Of a stretch of 64,000 nucleotides of DNA, positions 61,285 through 64,000 are shown piece by piece. Both the position numbers and the translations under genes were made by a program. The DNA lies in assembly GCA_040388375.1 (NCBI GenBank), contig JAZKBU010000003.1, positions 248,001 to 312,000 of the forward strand, in the 5' to 3' direction. The notes beneath the pieces were generated by a model. The model had not been told where the DNA came from, did no database searches, and was given only the letters and a program-made list of their open reading frames with translations. The stretch's first letter is position 1, and each line of letters begins with the position of its first letter. The DNA is from Bacteroidota bacterium. GTDB lineage: Bacteria > Bacteroidota > Bacteroidia > UKL13-3.

Positions 61285-62988
61285 TTGAAATTGAATAGTA
61301 TAAAACTAGTAATAGTATTGATGTTGGGCATGATATATGGCGTACATGGACAAACAGGAAATTTAACAGAAGAACAACGCTTAGCTTTTGATAAAGTATT
61401 TTTTAGAGGCATGAAGGATAAGATGCAGGGCAACTTAAGCGAGGCTGCATTTGCTTTTAAAGAAGCTATTATTTTAGACCCTGATAATGCTAACGTCTAT
61501 TACCAGATAGCAGAAATTCTGTATACCCAAAAAAATCCCAGCGAAGCTTTAAAGTACGCAGCTTTAGCCGTGAAGCTAAATGCCACTAATGTATGGTATA
61601 ATAACCTGTTGGCTGATTTATATAAATCAACCAGGAACTATGAAAAATCGGCAGAGCAATACCTTTACATGTACGATAAGATAAAGCCAGAGGTTAATTA
61701 TTTATACGAAGCCGCTACTTGTTATTTTTATATACAAAAGTATAGCAAGTCAATTAAAATACTGGATAGAATAGAAGCAACAGGGCAGGGGCAGAAAGAA
61801 GAAGTGATTATTAAGAAAGAACAAATATATCTGCAACAAAATAAAATAGGCAAAGCTATAAAAGAGGTAGAGCGCTTAATAAAATTATATCCTGATGTAA
61901 GGTACAAAGGCATGTTGGCCGATTTATATATAACCAACAAAGAGGATGCAAAAGCATTGGAGATTTATAACCAGATATTGGCGCAAGACTCAAGCAACGG
62001 TTATGCCAGTATAGCTTTAAGCGAGTATTACCGTTCAAAAGGCAAAATTGATTTGGCTTATGCTTATTTGAAAAAGGCCATTGCATCGCCCGATTTAGAG
62101 ATAAAAAGTAAGATACAAATTTTAGTGCCTTTTGTTACACCGGAAGCTGGCAAATCAGCCAAATCCCAAGCCTACGAATTGGTTCAGATATATAAAAATG
62201 CACATAAGGCCGAACCTACAGCCACTATGTTGTTAGGCGATTTGTATATGCAGGATAAAAAATATGCAGAGGCCAGAGAAGAATATAGAAAAACAGCCAA
62301 GCTGGATGGAAGCAACTTTGCGGTATGGCAACAAATATTGTATTGTGGGCAGGAGTTAAACGATAACAAAGGTATTTTAGAAGATTGCGAAGAGGCTTTA
62401 ACATTGTTTCCAAGCGAGCCTTTGTTTTATAATTTTAAAGCATTGATTAACGTACAGGAAAAAAATTACGACATAGCTATTACTGCCGCTTTACAAGGTT
62501 TAGAATATGTAGTAGATAATGATGATTTAAAAGTACAGTTGTTAAGTATAGTTGGCGATGCCGCCCATTATGCTAAGCGTCCTGCTTTGGTTGATTCTGT
62601 ATATAATGAGGCTTTGCAGTTGCAACCCAATAATGCGTATGCATTAAACAATTATGCTTATTTTTTAAGCTTACGCAAAACCAATTTAAATAAAGCTGAC
62701 AGTATGAGTTATTTGAGTTTACAGTTAGACCCTGATAACCCAAGTTACCTTGATACGTATGGTTGGATTTTATACCAAAAACAAGATTACCAAAGAGCAA
62801 AACAATACATTGAACAATCGTTAAAAATATCGCCAAAAAGTGCAGATGTTTTAGAACATTTGGGTGATATAATGTATAGGCTAAACGATAAAGAAGCTGC
62901 TATGCGTTATTGGCAAAAAGCCAAAGACAACAATTCAAGCGGTGAGTTTTTAGACGAGAAAATAAAACAAGGCAAACTAATAGAGTAG
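61285..62988 (+). CDS. Exported tetratricopeptide-repeat protein
   Basis: A 567-residue periplasmic protein made of tetratricopeptide repeats. It starts from TTG at 61285, supported by a GGAG 7 nt upstream. The signal is KLVIVLMLGMIYGVHGQ. Repeats run through nearly the whole length: GNLSEAAFAFKEAIILDPDN, NPSEALKYAALAVKLNATN, KKYAEAREEYRKTAKLDGSN and QDYQRAKQYIEQSLKISPKS are clear units. No C-terminal sorting tail or lipobox is present. It is probably a scaffold for protein assembly in the periplasm; the partner is unknown. Its 3' end is 7 bp from the convergent PKD gene. Confidence 0.88.
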   Translation: MKLNSIKLVIVLMLGMIYGVHGQTGNLTEEQRLAFDKVFFRGMKDKMQGNLSEAAFAFKEAIILDPDNANVYYQIAEILYTQKNPSEALKYAALAVKLNATNVWYNNLLADLYKSTRNYEKSAEQYLYMYDKIKPEVNYLYEAATCYFYIQKYSKSIKILDRIEATGQGQKEEVIIKKEQIYLQQNKIGKAIKEVERLIKLYPDVRYKGMLADLYITNKEDAKALEIYNQILAQDSSNGYASIALSEYYRSKGKIDLAYAYLKKAIASPDLEIKSKIQILVPFVTPEAGKSAKSQAYELVQIYKNAHKAEPTATMLLGDLYMQDKKYAEAREEYRKTAKLDGSNFAVWQQILYCGQELNDNKGILEDCEEALTLFPSEPLFYNFKALINVQEKNYDIAITAALQGLEYVVDNDDLKVQLLSIVGDAAHYAKRPALVDSVYNEALQLQPNNAYALNNYAYFLSLRKTNLNKADSMSYLSLQLDPDNPSYLDTYGWILYQKQDYQRAKQYIEQSLKISPKSADVLEHLGDIMYRLNDKEAAMRYWQKAKDNNSSGEFLDEKIKQGKLIE

Positions 62989-62995
62989 TTAAAAA

Positions 62996-64000
62996 CTAAG
63001 GGTGCGCAAAAGCTATTTTAGCTTTCACATTATTCATATTTATTTTGCTGCTGCCATTGCTTAAAATACAATTCCATTCTACATCAAAACGATGTGTTGC
63101 TTGGTTTTTTTCGTTAAGCAGATAAGGCTCTTTTGATAATACTTTAAAATAGCTGCTTGCATCCTGTTTGGCTATATTGGAGCGCCAAACCTCTCCGTTT
63201 TTATCCGTATATTCAATAATTACAGTGGAAAACTGTGGTATGTTATGTTCAGGGGTAATAGTAAAATTAAAATTAGCCTTGCAGGCAGTAGTATTAATAG
63301 CTATGTTTTTGCTTACTTCTATTGTTTGGTTTAAGTACACCGTAGTAATGGTAGCTTTTACCAGGTATATACCCGGATTTGTATATTTATGATAAACAGA
63401 TTTACTGCTTGATGTATCACCATCACCCAGTTGCCAGGATATGGTTTTTATATTACTGGTGTCGTTAAAATATATGGATACGTTTTGTGCAGTGTCAGCA
63501 TCAGGAAAAATATTCATATCAGGATAAACTAAATTAATAGTATCTGCATTCATGAATATTTTTTTAGCAATACTTGAAGTACATGCCGTTACCGTATTTG
63601 TACTTTTGTACGTAATAATTGGATTGTTATTGGATGGAAATAATTTTGTTGGGTTGGATAGTGTAGAAGAAGTTCCATCACCAAAATCCCACTGATGAGT
63701 GGTATTTATCGTATCAGCAGCAAAAAAGTTTACTTTATAGTTGGTGGGGTTATCTATGTAATAATTGTAATTGCTGTAACCAAAAATAGAGTCAAAAGCA
63801 AAAGGTACGTTTTTTCCGTTATGGTTATTTCTGATAATTATTTTTAAAGATTCCTTGCAATCAATACATGGTTTTTTGAACTCACTTACATAAGTTATTA
63901 TATCATTGGTTGAATCGTACCCATAGTCGGTAAATAAATAAAAATCATCAATACCCGCTGTTATGTTAAGGTTTTGGCTGTTTACCAACCCTGTTACATT
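62996..64000 (-). CDS. PKD-domain surface protein, 3' part
   Basis: The C-terminal 335 or so residues of a larger exported protein; the frame is open to the right window edge. Two PKD domains are visible: HQWDFGDGTSSTLSNP (about nt 63650-63690) and WQLGDGDTSSSKSVYHKYTNPGIYLVKATI (about nt 63350-63450). The final segment (NFTITPEHNIPQFSTVIIEYTDKNGEVWRS ... VKAKIAFAHP) looks like another beta-sandwich. No T9SS tail is seen at the end. PKD domains usually mediate protein or carbohydrate contact. The N-terminal half, and so the function, cannot be seen. Confidence 0.82.
   Translation of the reverse strand, partial: NVTGLVNSQNLNITAGIDDFYLFTDYGYDSTNDIITYVSEFKKPCIDCKESLKIIIRNNHNGKNVPFAFDSIFGYSNYNYYIDNPTNYKVNFFAADTINTTHQWDFGDGTSSTLSNPTKLFPSNNNPIITYKSTNTVTACTSSIAKKIFMNADTINLVYPDMNIFPDADTAQNVSIYFNDTSNIKTISWQLGDGDTSSSKSVYHKYTNPGIYLVKATITTVYLNQTIEVSKNIAINTTACKANFNFTITPEHNIPQFSTVIIEYTDKNGEVWRSNIAKQDASSYFKVLSKEPYLLNEKNQATHRFDVEWNCILSNGSSKINMNNVKAKIAFAHP

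Noticed and set aside
1-64000. Mobile elements, prophage, restriction or other defence system
   Set aside because: No transposase, integrase, phage, toxin-antitoxin, restriction or CRISPR-associated motifs were seen in any frame.

Overview
The window is about 64 kb of an AT-rich chromosome from a member of the Bacteroidota (Bacteroidetes). The evidence is the type IX secretion system (T9SS) genes sprA, gldJ and plug, several secreted proteins with T9SS C-terminal sorting tails, promoters of the TTG-N19/20-TAnnTTTG type, the near absence of Shine-Dalgarno sequences, and typical lineage proteins (DUF3108, DUF3817, fasciclin, YceI, propeller-type histidine kinase). I cannot place it reliably below phylum. 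Both ends cut a gene: ettA on the left and a PKD-domain protein on the right.

Layout. 1-8.1 kb: end of ettA, two T9SS cargo proteins, dxs, and a waaA/outer-membrane-protein pair. 8.2-12.7 kb: ugd and a UDP-glucuronate decarboxylase (a two-step route to UDP-xylose), a MOSC protein and an orphan histidine kinase. 12.7-18.7 kb: an unknown protein, infB, a HAD hydrolase, tRNA(CAU), a PfkB sugar/nucleoside kinase and tRNA-Asn. 18.9-28.9 kb: a 2050-residue secreted beta-helix protein, a NarL-type response regulator and a propeller-type sensor kinase. 29-33.8 kb: class III aminotransferase, pyrD, a cysteine-free IscA-like protein, a DUF3817 protein, purA and a Fur-family regulator. 34-44 kb: gldJ, a DEAD-box helicase, recA, plug, a small surface protein, a subtilisin-like protease, a fasciclin protein and a MORN-repeat protein. 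43.9-54.9 kb: ruvA, the 2441-residue sprA, marR-yceI, a T9SS cargo protein with a CXXCH motif and a DUF3108 protein. 55-64 kb: purL, an esterase, an outer-membrane protein, gcvH, a DUF962 protein, a divergent NmrA-like/HxlR pair, a TPR protein and a PKD protein.

How the genes work together. Most of the window is core metabolism and information processing, with a strong T9SS component: the SprA translocon, its Plug partner and the GldJ lipoprotein are all here together with at least four cargo proteins. I found no insertion sequence, prophage, CRISPR array or known defence system. The most interesting unit is at 18.9-28.9 kb. A 17-bp near-palindrome occurs upstream of both the response regulator gene and the giant beta-helix gene, at nearly the same distance from a -7-like box. 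This suggests a dedicated two-component circuit controlling a secreted surface protein. Other points of interest are a dispersed repeat inside purL, a terminator-like hairpin over the start of an outer-membrane-protein gene, several apparently near-leaderless genes, and a shared promoter form at the two tRNA genes.
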